DNA from: a bacterium
Lineage (GTDB): Bacteria > Acidobacteriota > Thermoanaerobaculia > Multivoradales > J023
Assembly: GCA_024226315.1 (NCBI GenBank)
Contig: JAAELT010000525.1
Coordinates: 1 to 37,641 of the forward strand
DNA length: 37,641 nt
Direction of reading: 5' to 3'
Part shown: piece after piece, positions 29,814-37,432 of the stretch
Position numbering within the stretch: the first letter of the stretch is position 1
How the letters are laid out: each line of letters begins with the position of its first letter
Translations under genes and position numbers: made by a program
Notes under the pieces: model-generated
What the model saw: the letters and a program-made list of their open reading frames with translations, nothing else
What the model was told of the DNA's origin: nothing
Databases searched by the model: none

Positions 29814-31595
29814 ATGACCTCGACGCACCGCCACCACTTCCTCGCCGCCCTGATCGCCCTCATGCTGCCGCTGCTTTCTTGCGGGCAGGCGAGTGAGCCC
29901 GAACCGGCGACGCTGGGCACCGACGATGCCGTGGCCCGAGCGCTCGAGATCGCCGAGGAATTCGTCGACGGCTACTACCAGGACTTTACCGACCAGGCCT
30001 ACGACTCGGGCTACACCGACCTCGACTACTCGCGGCTGGTGGACCACGGCTCGGCCGCGCTGACGGACTGGCGGGCGCGCGAAGACGCCTGGCTGGAGGA
30101 GCTGCGCGCCATCGACCGGGCGACGCTCGAAGGCACCGAGGCCGAGGTGCCCTATGCCTACGCGCTGGATCGCATCGAGGCCCACGCCGGTCTGCGCGTC
30201 TGCCGCATCGAGCTGTGGAACGTCAGCCCGGCGTGGACGGGCTGGCAGAGCGCCCTGGCGTCGACCTTTCTACAGCAACCGGTGGGCAGCGACGAGGCGC
30301 GCTCAGGCGCCCTGGCGCGGGCACGCGACGCCGTGCGGTTCATCGACACCGAGATCACCAACCTGCGCGAGGGTCTGGCCGCCGGCTATTCGGCGCCGCG
30401 CGAGAACGTCGAGGCCGTGCTCGAACAGCTGGAGCGCCTGCTCGACGCGGACCCGACCGAATCGCCCTTCTACAACGCCGCCACCCGCAACGAGGACTCC
30501 GATTTCGGCGCCACGCTGCTCGGCATCGTCGAGAACGAGATCAACCCCGCCACCCAGCGATACCGCGACTTCCTGGCCGACGAGTACCTCGAATCGTCAC
30601 GGCAAGAGCCCGGCGTCAGCGCCAATCCGAACGGTGAGGACTGCTACCGCGCCTCGATCCGCTACTACACCTCGCTGCCCCTGACGCCCCAGGAGGTCCA
30701 CGACAGCGGTTTGCGCGAGCTCGAGCACATCCACGCCCAGATGCGCGAGATCGGCCAGCGCAGCTTCGGGACGTCAGACATCCACGAGCTGCTCGAGACC
30801 GTGCGCACCGACCCGCGCTACACCTTCTCCACCCCGGAGGAGGTGATCGACTACGCCCAGGCCGCCATCGACCGGGCGCGCGACGCCGTGCCCCAGTGGT
30901 TCGGCACGCTACCCCGCTCTGAGGTGATCATCCGCCCCTATCCGGACTTCATGAAGCGCTCCGGTGGTGGCTTCTACAACCCCGGCACCGCCGACGGCAG
31001 CCGCCCCGGCGTCTACGAGCTCGGCACCTGGCGGCCCGAGACCATCCCCAAGGCCGGCATGGAGGCGGTGACCTTCCACGAGGCCTATCCCGGCCACCAC
31101 CTGCAGGTCATGACCGGGCTGGAGCGCGCCGGCATGCACCCGATCCTGCGTTACCTCTACTTCTCGGGCACCGGCGAGGGCTGGGCGCTCTACACCGAGC
31201 GCCTGGCCGAGGAGATGGGCCTCTACTCCTCCGACCTCGACCGCGTCGGCCTGCTCTCCAACGAGGCCTGGCGCGCCGCCCGCCTGGTGGTCGACACCGG
31301 CATGCACTCCCTGGGCTGGTCGCGCCAGCAGGGCGTCGACTTTCTGCTCGAGTCGACCGCGCTCTCAGAGGCGGAGGCCAACTACGAGATCAACCGCTAT
31401 CTCGCCGTGCCCGCCCAGGCCCTCTCCTACATGACCGGCAGCCTCGAGATCCAGCGCCTGCGCGCCATGGCCGAGGAACGCCTGGGCGAGCGCTTCGACG
31501 TCCGCGCCTTCCACGACCGGGTGATCGAGGACGGCACCGTGACGCTGGGCATGCTGCGCCAGAAGATCGAGAGGTGGGTGGAAGAGGGGGGTTGA
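29814..31595 (+). CDS. DUF885-family lipoprotein, probable metallopeptidase
   Basis: A 593-residue lipoprotein. The signal peptide ends in the lipobox LLSC with Cys 23. The family is helical and carries the zinc-type motif HEAYPGHH at 422-429, in the context EAVTFHEAYPGHHLQ, with a downstream EGWALYTERLAEEMG that supplies the third ligand in related gluzincins. DUF885 proteins are predicted M32-like or angiotensin-converting-enzyme-like peptidases; a physiological substrate is not established. AGGAG lies seven bases before the ATG at 29814. The frame remains open back to 28209 only because it is antisense to the kinase. A TATACG sequence at 29764-29769 may be its -10 box. Confidence 0.88.
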   Translation: MTSTHRHHFLAALIALMLPLLSCGQASEPEPATLGTDDAVARALEIAEEFVDGYYQDFTDQAYDSGYTDLDYSRLVDHGSAALTDWRAREDAWLEELRAIDRATLEGTEAEVPYAYALDRIEAHAGLRVCRIELWNVSPAWTGWQSALASTFLQQPVGSDEARSGALARARDAVRFIDTEITNLREGLAAGYSAPRENVEAVLEQLERLLDADPTESPFYNAATRNEDSDFGATLLGIVENEINPATQRYRDFLADEYLESSRQEPGVSANPNGEDCYRASIRYYTSLPLTPQEVHDSGLRELEHIHAQMREIGQRSFGTSDIHELLETVRTDPRYTFSTPEEVIDYAQAAIDRARDAVPQWFGTLPRSEVIIRPYPDFMKRSGGGFYNPGTADGSRPGVYELGTWRPETIPKAGMEAVTFHEAYPGHHLQVMTGLERAGMHPILRYLYFSGTGEGWALYTERLAEEMGLYSSDLDRVGLLSNEAWRAARLVVDTGMHSLGWSRQQGVDFLLESTALSEAEANYEINRYLAVPAQALSYMTGSLEIQRLRAMAEERLGERFDVRAFHDRVIEDGTVTLGMLRQKIERWVEEGG

Positions 31596-31622
31596 GGCTG
31601 GGTCGTCGCTCTTACAGGTTGC

Positions 31623-31639
31623 TGGCACAGCGTTTGCAC
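31623..31639 (+). promoter_or_regulatory. Second sigma-54 promoter (-24/-12)
   Basis: TGGCACAGCGTTTGCAC matches the RpoN consensus with GG at 31624-31625 and GC at 31636-31637, 12 bases apart. It starts 28 bases after the DUF885 stop, so the next gene has its own control. Transcription would start near 31649, 66 bases before the ATG at 31715. Confidence 0.85.
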
Positions 31640-31714
31640 TTCCGAGTCCTCTGGAGCTCCACGCTCCACGGCCTGACGCCGTCTTACGACGGAGCTCCGA
31701 GGAGGAACATCGCC

Positions 31715-32197
31715 ATGAGATTCTGTTTTCGGCTCCTGTCAGTCCTGACGGTCCTGGTCCTGGCGCTCGCCTGCGACGATTCACCGACCTCGCCGGAGGA
31801 CGCCGCGATCACTTTCGAGACCGTGGTGGCGAGCTCCAGCTCGGGATTCTCCTCCCCCCGGTACGACGTGATCCGCGACGCAGGGGAGTGGGGTCAGACC
31901 TGGAACATCCTGCACGCCGGACAAAGTCCGTTGCCGCCTCTGCCCGGCATCGACTTCGAGCGCGAGATGGTGATGCTGGCAGCGATGGGGACCGGCAACA
32001 ACGGCTGCTTCCGGGTGGAGGTCTCGGCGATCACCTTGCGGGCCAGCGGCGGCCTCGACGTCGAGGTGACGGAACTCGAGCCGGGGACGAGCTGTTCGTG
32101 CACCCAGGCGATCACCCAGCCGGTCCACGTGGTGCGTCTGCAGCGGATCGAGGCGGGCGAGAACATCCTCGTCGACCGGCGGCCGCTCAGTTGCTGA
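31715..32197 (+). CDS. Lipoprotein with PrcB C-terminal-like domain
   Basis: A 160-residue lipoprotein with a signal peptide ending in the lipobox LALAC (Cys at about 20), followed by DDSPTSP. The mature part, YDVIRDAGEWGQTWNILH, then PPLPGIDFEREMVMLAAMG and a closing THR/GLN-rich TQPVHVVRLQRI, follows the pattern of the PrcB C-terminal (protease-complex-associated) domain seen in many exported proteins. Cysteines in NNGCFRV, SCSC and the final LSC may form disulfides. GGAGGA lies about eight bases before the ATG, and a consensus sigma-54 promoter lies upstream. It probably acts in the periplasm or outer membrane; the exact role is unknown. Confidence 0.8.
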   Translation: MRFCFRLLSVLTVLVLALACDDSPTSPEDAAITFETVVASSSSGFSSPRYDVIRDAGEWGQTWNILHAGQSPLPPLPGIDFEREMVMLAAMGTGNNGCFRVEVSAITLRASGGLDVEVTELEPGTSCSCTQAITQPVHVVRLQRIEAGENILVDRRPLSC

Positions 32198-32234
32198 TCG
32201 AGACCCGCGCGTCGCCGGGCACTGCCAGGGTCGA

Positions 32235-32340
32235 CTACTCGCTCGAGCCTCCGGCGAGGAGCGCCATCGCCTGGGCGCGCAGGACCTCCTCCATGTCGTC
32301 GGAGACTCCGGAGTGATAGTGAGCGAGCGCGGCCTTCGGA
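32235..32340 (-). pseudogene. Possible C-terminal remnant of a lost gene
   Basis: The minus strand holds an open stretch of about 34 codons ending in TAG at 32235, containing DDMEEVLRAQAMALLAGG. Nearly all third codon positions are G or C, like the real genes around it. It has no start or ribosome site of its own and abuts the end of the MGMT-like gene in another frame. It may be the stump of a deleted gene or a frameshifted extension of the MGMT-like protein. I do not recognise it. Confidence 0.25.
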
Positions 32341-32344
32341 CCCG

Positions 32345-32833
32345 CTATCCCGCCACTGACAGCAGCGCGAGAACGCGCTCGTGGCCCTCGACGAACAGCC
32401 GCTTGCCGCGGGCGACGACTTCGAGGCCGTCGTCTTCCAGGCGCCGCCGCTGCTCGGGCAGGCCACCGGGATACTTGGCATTCAGCTCGCCACCGGTCTT
32501 CAACGTGCGCCAGTAGGGAACGACGTCCCTCTTGCCCTCGTCTTCGTCTTCGTCTTCGCCGGCCGCGCCCGCGACGATGCGGGCGTGGATGCCGGTGACG
32601 ATCGGGCAGGCCATGGTGGCGCCGTGGCGGCGGGCCAGCACCTCCCGGATCTGATTGATCGTCGTGACCTTGCCTTCCGGCACGCCCCGCATGAGATCCG
32701 CAACTTCGTACGGTGCCGGCAGGACGATGGTCCCGGGTCCCCAGCGCTTCTCCATGCCGCCGGTGAGCGGCTGGACGCGCGGGAAGTCCTTGTTGTCGCC
32801 GAGCTTTTCGCGAAAAGATCGTTTCTTGCTCAT
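32345..32833 (-). CDS. MGMT/ATL-like DNA-binding protein
   Basis: A 162-residue protein of the MGMT-related family. It opens with a basic leader (MSKKRSFREKLGDNKDFPRV), then GTIVLPAPYEVADLMRGVPEGKVTTINQIREVLARRHGA, represented by its core VPEGKVTTINQIREVLA, a winged-helix DNA-binding segment. The family's VVPYWRTLKTGGELNAKYPG block follows. The active-site PCHR motif of true alkyltransferases is absent; only MACPIV is present. It is therefore more likely a damage-recognition or DNA-binding protein than a methyl acceptor. An acidic insert (DEDEDE) lies near residue 96. The start overlaps the GNAT gene stop as ATGA. Confidence 0.82.
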   Translation of the reverse strand: MSKKRSFREKLGDNKDFPRVQPLTGGMEKRWGPGTIVLPAPYEVADLMRGVPEGKVTTINQIREVLARRHGATMACPIVTGIHARIVAGAAGEDEDEDEGKRDVVPYWRTLKTGGELNAKYPGGLPEQRRRLEDDGLEVVARGKRLFVEGHERVLALLSVAG

Positions 32834-33489
32834 GGGACTTCTCCTTGTGGAGCGTCGATGCGCATCGTCACCCGCGGGATCCAGTTGCGCGGCAGGTTCG
32901 GAAGCGGCTTGCGGACGACACGGAAGCCGGCGCGGCGGAAGAGGGGTTCGGTGCCGACGTAGGCGTTGTCATCGCCGGTGCGCTCGGCGCCCGCGCGCGG
33001 GTACGCCTCGACGGCGGGAGCCCCCTTCTCCGTTGCATACGCCACCGCCGCCTCGATCAGGGCGAGCGCGACGCCGCAGCCACGGGCGTCCTTGCGCACT
33101 GTGACGCAGGGGATGACCCAGACGTCCACGTCGTCGAGGCGGGGCGTGGCGCGCGACGCGTCGATGCGGGCGAGCTCGGTGCGGGGGGCGACGGCGACCC
33201 AGCCGACCGCTCTGTCGCCTTCGAACGCCAGCAGACCCGAAGTGCGCCGGCGTCGCGCCAATTTCGTCATCGCCTCGCGCCGGCGCTCGCTCTCCGAACC
33301 CGACCCGGGCAGCTCACGGAGCTGGGCGCCGGTCAGGCGGGGATGCATGCACCAGCAACCCGCGCCCCAGCTGCCGCGCAGCACTGTGGCCAGGTCGTCC
33401 ATCAGGCGTGGGGTCAACGGCCGGAAGACGAGCGACGGCGCCTCGGTCTCGCTCCTGCGCTTCGGTCTCTTCGTCGATTCGCGGGACAT
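32830..33489 (-). CDS. GNAT-family N-acetyltransferase
   Basis: A 219-residue acetyltransferase. The acetyl-CoA loop is seen in CVTVRKDARGCGVALALIEAAV, given here by its R-x-x-G-x-G/A core, preceded by GLLAFEGDRAVGWVAVAP (motif D/A strands) and followed by AYVGTEPLFRRAGFRVV (motif B). GCWCMHP near the start is typical of one GNAT subgroup. I use the ATG at 33489. A TTG at 33558 preceded by GGGAG overlaps the YcxB-like stop by four bases and would add 23 residues that look non-conserved. It is coupled to the MGMT-like gene by an ATGA overlap. The acceptor is unknown. Confidence 0.8.
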   Translation of the reverse strand: MSRESTKRPKRRSETEAPSLVFRPLTPRLMDDLATVLRGSWGAGCWCMHPRLTGAQLRELPGSGSESERRREAMTKLARRRRTSGLLAFEGDRAVGWVAVAPRTELARIDASRATPRLDDVDVWVIPCVTVRKDARGCGVALALIEAAVAYATEKGAPAVEAYPRAGAERTGDDNAYVGTEPLFRRAGFRVVRKPLPNLPRNWIPRVTMRIDAPQGEVP

Positions 33490-33554
33490 TCCGGCCACAT
33501 TGTAACCAGTGCACCGTGGATCGGCGTCACGCAGGAGGCTCTCGTTCGGAACGA

Positions 33555-34070
33555 TCAAGCGAGACTCCCTGGCTCCATCGCCGACGAGAGCAATCGTCGG
33601 AAGCCGGCAACATCGCTGTCTGCCAACAGGCGCTTCGGCAGACAGAGCGGCAGGAGCGGGGAGCGGTAGACCAGGAAGAGGTTCTCGGTCTCTCGGAACC
33701 CGAGGAAGCCGCTCCAGTCTGAATGGGACGGATTCCCCTTGTCGTCGATAGTCGCGATGCCCTCTTCACCCACGGTGATGTCGAACTCCTCCTTGATCTT
33801 CGGATATCGCTGCCAGTTCCGCCGAACACGGTATCTGAACTGGGCCGGCGAGATCACGAGCGCATATGCGACGAAAATGCCCCCCATCACGACGATGAGA
33901 GTGGCCTGTGACGAGCTACCTGCGAAGAAGGCTCCGTAGACCACCATGAACGCCCCATAGAGAAGGAAGATGGACCGAATCCACCAACGTCTCCTGGCCG
34001 CGAGTGCCCGGTGAGACTCCAGGTACTCGTCGAAGGTCAATGTCCCCACGAGTTGGAAATCAGTGGACAT
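33555..34070 (-). CDS. YcxB-like membrane protein
   Basis: A 171-residue protein with two central helices (WIRSIFLLYGAFMVVYGAFF and ATLIVVMGGIFVAYALV). After them comes the conserved YcxB-type domain: YRVRRNWQRYPKIKEEFDITV, cited by its core NWQRYP, then SDWSGFLGFRETENLFLVY and a final LPLCLPKRLL. Family function is unknown. The length is normal and no defects are visible. It is upstream of and in line with the GNAT gene. Confidence 0.8.
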   Translation of the reverse strand: MSTDFQLVGTLTFDEYLESHRALAARRRWWIRSIFLLYGAFMVVYGAFFAGSSSQATLIVVMGGIFVAYALVISPAQFRYRVRRNWQRYPKIKEEFDITVGEEGIATIDDKGNPSHSDWSGFLGFRETENLFLVYRSPLLPLCLPKRLLADSDVAGFRRLLSSAMEPGSLA

Positions 34071-34220
34071 CAGCTCGGCGTCGTGATCCTGAAGTCACAC
34101 ATTGGCGGTCGTCTTCTCTATTCGCGGGACCTGCTGGTCGGATGACTCACTGCGATCCAACGACTCGCGATTCTGCTGGGCGGCCCGGGAAAACACAAGC
34201 GGGTGCCGGTGCCCGGTTGA
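34071..34220. other. Gap without recognised features
   Basis: No gene, promoter or repeat is evident in this 150-bp gap between the YcxB-like start and the end of the VanZ-like gene. A GC-rich block (GGGCGGCCCGGG) has no strong stem. Confidence 0.4.
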
Positions 34221-35293
34221 CTAGTCGGAATCGGGAGGCCTCTGGCGCAGCAGCACCACGAGTGCTATCCCGGTCATGGCCCCGTACGCGGCCCCGAGCC
34301 CGGGCGGGCCGACGATGTCCCCCAGGGGCATTCCCACCACCCAGCCCACCGTGCTGGCCAGCACCCACCAGCCCGCCCGGGGATCTGCCGCCGCAGCACC
34401 AACCATTGCAGCACTCCGACCACCGTTCCGAAGACGCTCACGCCCCCGATCCAGCCCGCCTCCGCGTCCACCACGCCCACGCCGAAGACCACGGCACCGA
34501 CGACGGCCGCGGCCCCGAGGCTGGCGAACACCCACCGGCCCGCCCGGGTCACGTGGCGCCGCAGCACCAGCCATTGCAGCACCCCGATCAGGACCCCTCC
34601 CACGGCCACGCCCAGGTACCCGCCCGAGATGACGGTGGGGATGGATTGCAGTATCTTGGGGTCGCCGGAGCTGAACCAGGCCCAGTACACACCCTCTCCC
34701 CACCCGAACGCACCGGCCATCAGCCACAGGAACCACACGCGCCATCCCGGCCCTCGCTGCGGCGCGATCGCCAACCTCGCCGCGACCACCATGAAGCCGG
34801 CCAGGGCGTTGAAGAAGACGTCGCGGACATCGAAGAAGCGGCTGGGCAGCATCGCCTGGATGGCTTCGTCGAGCAGGCCCAGAAGCGCGGTCACCGTCAC
34901 CGCGAGCGCCGCGGGCGCCGGAACCCGGCGGCCATTGCGCACGCGCTCGAGAAGCGCCTGGTGGATGAGGGCGGCCACGATGCCGTACTCGATCAGGTGG
35001 GTGCGCTCCGCCCAATTGTTCATCCTGATCCCCACCATCAGGTAGGCGAACGCGACGCCGAGTGCCACCCCGATCTCGCCCCGGCCGGGACGCCTCTTCA
35101 CCCACCGCCAGGCGATAGGTCCCACCACCAGGAGCAGAACGAGCGCGAAAGAGACCCGCAGCAGATTGCGCTCGGCCAGTGCGTCAACCACTGTCCGCGC
35201 CAGGCCCAGCGTGGAGTAGATCGCCACCATGAGAACGAGCGTCCAGAGCCAGAGGCGCCGCTCTCGATCAGAGGTGAAAAGGCTACGCGACAC
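34221..35293 (-). pseudogene. VanZ-like membrane protein, frameshifted near its C-terminus
   Basis: A membrane protein of about 357 residues once the frame is mended. The N-terminal half has VanZ-like helices (LWLWTLVLMVAIYSTLG, LVLLLVVGPIAWRWV and HLIEYGIVAALIHQALL, with the EYG/H core and DEAIQAMLP, FDVRDVFFNALA). The C-terminal half is a duplicated unit with GVLQWLVLRR and RAGxWVxAS in both copies. In the second copy the frame breaks after VLRRQIP: the first frame runs on as nonsense while the -1 frame gives RAGWWVLASTVGWVVGMPLG and ends at 34221. One missing G in the plus-strand GGGG run at 34379-34382 explains it, which could be a sequencing error. Start is GTG at 35293. Confidence 0.75.
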
Positions 35294-35363
35294 TATGCTG
35301 CAAAGACTCCCACCACGTACGGAAACCCATGTCTTTTCACTTCTCTTTCCTTGTCAATGGGCT

Positions 35364-35909
35364 TCATGGGTCGCCCACTTCGCCGAATCGTTTCTCCAGG
35401 TCCCCGATCGTGGCCTGATCGAATGGATCTCTGGTTTCCCGCTTGAGTGCGCTCCAGAGTGCGACTGCTGCGTCCACCACAGCTTGCCAGTTCGGGTCCG
35501 CCAGGATCGCCCCATGATCGGCGTCCGACGTTGGATCGTAGAAATCAGCAAGCACATGGAAGCTCGCCGCCAGGCCGGCTTCTCGCGGCGTGACCAGCCC
35601 CTCGCCGATGCGCGACTCGTAGCCCTCGCTGAGCCCGAGGTCGTCGAAGTAGGTGCACATGGACTCCACGAACGACGATACCCACGGTCGCCCGTCCGGC
35701 CAATCGGCGGAAGGGCCCTCGATCCAGCTGGCTCTCTGAAGCCGGGTGTTGGCGAACTCGTAGAGACAGTGCAACCAGTTGTCCCGCCATGCCCGGACGA
35801 TCCCTACCCGAGTTGGCTGGAACCTAATATGTATGCACGTCCCGGGCCAGCTGATCGAACCGCTCGTGCCAACCGTGAGCGACGGACGCCCGCTACGGAC
35901 GCCCGCCAT
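35364..35909 (-). CDS. SCO4402-like small protein, start uncertain
   Basis: A protein of up to 181 residues. The core (about 55-175) shows ADWPDGRPWVSSFVESMCTYFDD, cited by its WP-x-GRPWV start, then IGEGLVTPREAGLAASFHVLAD and DPNWQAVVDAAVALWSALK. This is the pattern I associate with the SCO4402 family, whose members resemble immunity or accessory proteins. The first ~30 residues (including two near-identical CGTCCG copies in the DNA) look non-coding, and no ATG fits a shorter start, so the true start may be a rare codon further in. It is in line with the exported protein gene 22 bases upstream. The ribosome site is weak. Confidence 0.5.
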   Translation of the reverse strand: MAGVRSGRPSLTVGTSGSISWPGTCIHIRFQPTRVGIVRAWRDNWLHCLYEFANTRLQRASWIEGPSADWPDGRPWVSSFVESMCTYFDDLGLSEGYESRIGEGLVTPREAGLAASFHVLADFYDPTSDADHGAILADPNWQAVVDAAVALWSALKRETRDPFDQATIGDLEKRFGEVGDP

Positions 35910-35931
35910 GTCCCGTCACCCGCGGCGCGGG

Positions 35932-36540
35932 CTAGTACCACTTGTCGTTCCTGATATGCACGACCAGGGCACTGTCGGCTCTGCGAGCAGTTGCCCGGAT
36001 CTCGTCGCCATCTTCTGGCACCGCCCCGTTGAAGACGCCCCAGATCGGGACATCCTGGTCCAGGGACAATCTCACGGGCTCTCGGATCGCCTGCGTTTCA
36101 GGGAACACTATCCTCGAGTAGGGCAAGGTCTTCCAACCCGGCCAGACATGCCCATCGCCGAATGGCCTGTCGAAGTCGTACATGAAGTCGACTTTCAAGA
36201 GCTGCTCGGCTCCCACTTTCTTCAACACGATGACCACGAGATGTTCGAACGGCTCACAGCCGCTCCCGAACCCCGCTCGCATTGAATCCTGTATCTCCTC
36301 CCCGTTCTTCCAGAGATGGTAGCCGATTCGCAGAGAGGTCTGCGGCCGGTCACCGGAGATGACGAACGCCGCCACTGGTTCCCCAACAGCCAGCTCTTCG
36401 AACGACGCCCTCACCTCCCCGAGATCGAGAGGCTCGACGAGCACCGATGGATCCTCCCCCGACGGCCAGCACTGGAGGCTGGCTGAACACACCGTTGCGA
36501 GAAGACTCGAAACCGCTACTATGGCGACAGATCTCCACAT
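35932..36540 (-). CDS. Exported protein of unknown function
   Basis: A 202-residue protein with an N-terminal signal peptide (VAIVAVSSLLATVCSAS). No good lipobox is present: the residues before the candidate cysteines are V and Q. The mature part is rich in charged residues and strands, with VVIVLKKVGAEQLLKVDFMYDF and IREPVRLSLDQDVPIWGVF, cited here as landmarks. I do not recognise it. The next gene on the minus strand follows after 22 bases, so the two may be co-transcribed. Codon use is less GC-biased than in the operon at 3-13 kb, which could reflect recent acquisition. Confidence 0.65.
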   Translation of the reverse strand: MWRSVAIVAVSSLLATVCSASLQCWPSGEDPSVLVEPLDLGEVRASFEELAVGEPVAAFVISGDRPQTSLRIGYHLWKNGEEIQDSMRAGFGSGCEPFEHLVVIVLKKVGAEQLLKVDFMYDFDRPFGDGHVWPGWKTLPYSRIVFPETQAIREPVRLSLDQDVPIWGVFNGAVPEDGDEIRATARRADSALVVHIRNDKWY

Positions 36541-36701
36541 CCACCCAACATATCACGGCCTCCGTCCGCCTCCAGCCGCTGTTGCCGATTCGGCCGGCGC
36601 TCTATTGGCCAGAGACCACACACGTCCACGGCGTCGATTCGGGGCGCAGCACGACACCTGGATACGGACTATGTCCACTCTCCCCTGCTTCCGGCAACCT
36701 C

Positions 36702-36900
36702 GATCAACTGTTGTTCCGCCTTCCCGACACAGCAACGGAGGACGATCAACTGTTGTTCCGCCTTCCCGACACTGCCAGCGAGGACGATCCACTGTTGATC
36801 CTGCGTCCCGACACCGCAGGCGAGGACGATCCACTGTTGATCCTGCGTCCCCGAAAACGCCGAACCCCCGAACAACTGTTGCGGCAGCCCTCCCACATGC
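36702..36900. repeat. Tandem array of 42-bp units
   Basis: GATCAACTGTTGTTCCGCC and its variants recur at 36702, 36744, 36786, 36828 and (shortened) 36870, exactly 42 bp apart. A diverged copy may start at 36661. The first two full units are nearly identical, as are the next two, which suggests two rounds of local duplication. On the minus strand each unit reads TCGGGA ... CAACAGTTGATC, the same order of motifs as the adjoining plus-strand array. Because 42 is a multiple of three, every frame shows a 14-residue peptide repeat, but there is no ribosome site and all frames break in the next array. Confidence 0.8.
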
Positions 36901-37115
36901 AACCGAATCGGGAATCAACACATGATCGGGCATTGCTACGCGTAACCGAATCGGGAATCAACACATGATACCCGGAATCGACCCGTAACCACATCGGGAA
37001 TCAACACATGATCGGTCTTTCGGCCGGAAAACCAACAGGGCAAACCACACCTGCGGCCCCTCCCTTCCCGTAACCCAACTGGGAAACCACACATTTGAGC
37101 CTTGTTTTTAAGTGA
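36901..37115. repeat. Tandem array of 43-bp units
   Basis: Units begin with AACC at 36901, 36944, 36987, 37030 and 37073, exactly 43 bp apart. The core AATCGGGAATCAACACATGA is near-identical in the first three units and decays to GGGCAAACCACACC and GGGAAACCACACAT in the last two. The step is not a multiple of three, so this is not a coding repeat. It directly follows the 42-bp array, in opposite orientation to it, and ends about 120 bp before a palindromic operator. Confidence 0.82.
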
Positions 37116-37235
37116 GCCGGCTTTTCTCACCCGCGTGAGGCGCCGACGCCGCGCTCCCCACCGGCGGGCCCCGGACTCGGACCGAAGCCCCGGAAATCCC
37201 GGTTCGGAACAACCACACCAGAAATCGACGTTTTC

Positions 37236-37253
37236 ACCGACCGATCGGTCGGT
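37236..37253. promoter_or_regulatory. 18-bp perfect palindrome, TetR-type operator
   Basis: ACCGACCGATCGGTCGGT is a perfect palindrome, of the length and kind bound by TetR-family repressors. It lies directly before the -35 box of the next promoter, where a bound dimer would block RNA polymerase. No regulator gene is in the window. Confidence 0.65.
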
Positions 37254-37254
37254 C

Positions 37255-37282
37255 TTGGCAAAACGTGACCGACCCCTAGACA
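37255..37282 (+). promoter_or_regulatory. Probable sigma-70 promoter, TTGGCA-16-TAGACA
   Basis: A -35 box TTGGCA (37255-37260), a 16-bp spacer and a -10 box TAGACA (37277-37282), directly after the palindrome. It would drive the gene at 37433 with a leader of about 145 bases containing the hairpin at 37397-37415. The boxes are moderate matches. Confidence 0.45.
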
Positions 37283-37396
37283 GGGAACTTTTTGCCGCTA
37301 CGCTGTTTGTCGACGGTCGCGACCAGACCGACGCCGCCGACCGGGCCCGGTCGACGGCGTGCAGCAGCCCGGCACTGCCGGGCATCCAATAACCCC

Positions 37397-37415
37397 GCCC
37401 GGCGGGAAGCCGGGC
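37397..37415 (+). other. Leader hairpin before the last gene
   Basis: GCCCGGC (37397-37403) pairs perfectly with GCCGGGC (37409-37415) over a GGGAA loop. It ends three bases before the AAAGGAG ribosome site of the next gene, so it could affect translation. There is no T-run. Confidence 0.45.
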
Positions 37416-37432
37416 AAGAAAGGAGCCATACC

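Noticed and set aside
36447..36968. Plus-strand frame with EDDQLLFRLPDTAT-type 14-residue repeats
   Set aside because: The 42-bp step makes every frame periodic. There is no ribosome site, and the adjoining 43-bp array breaks all frames.
36661..37115. CRISPR array
   Set aside because: Units are contiguous, with no unique spacers between conserved repeats, and there are no cas genes.
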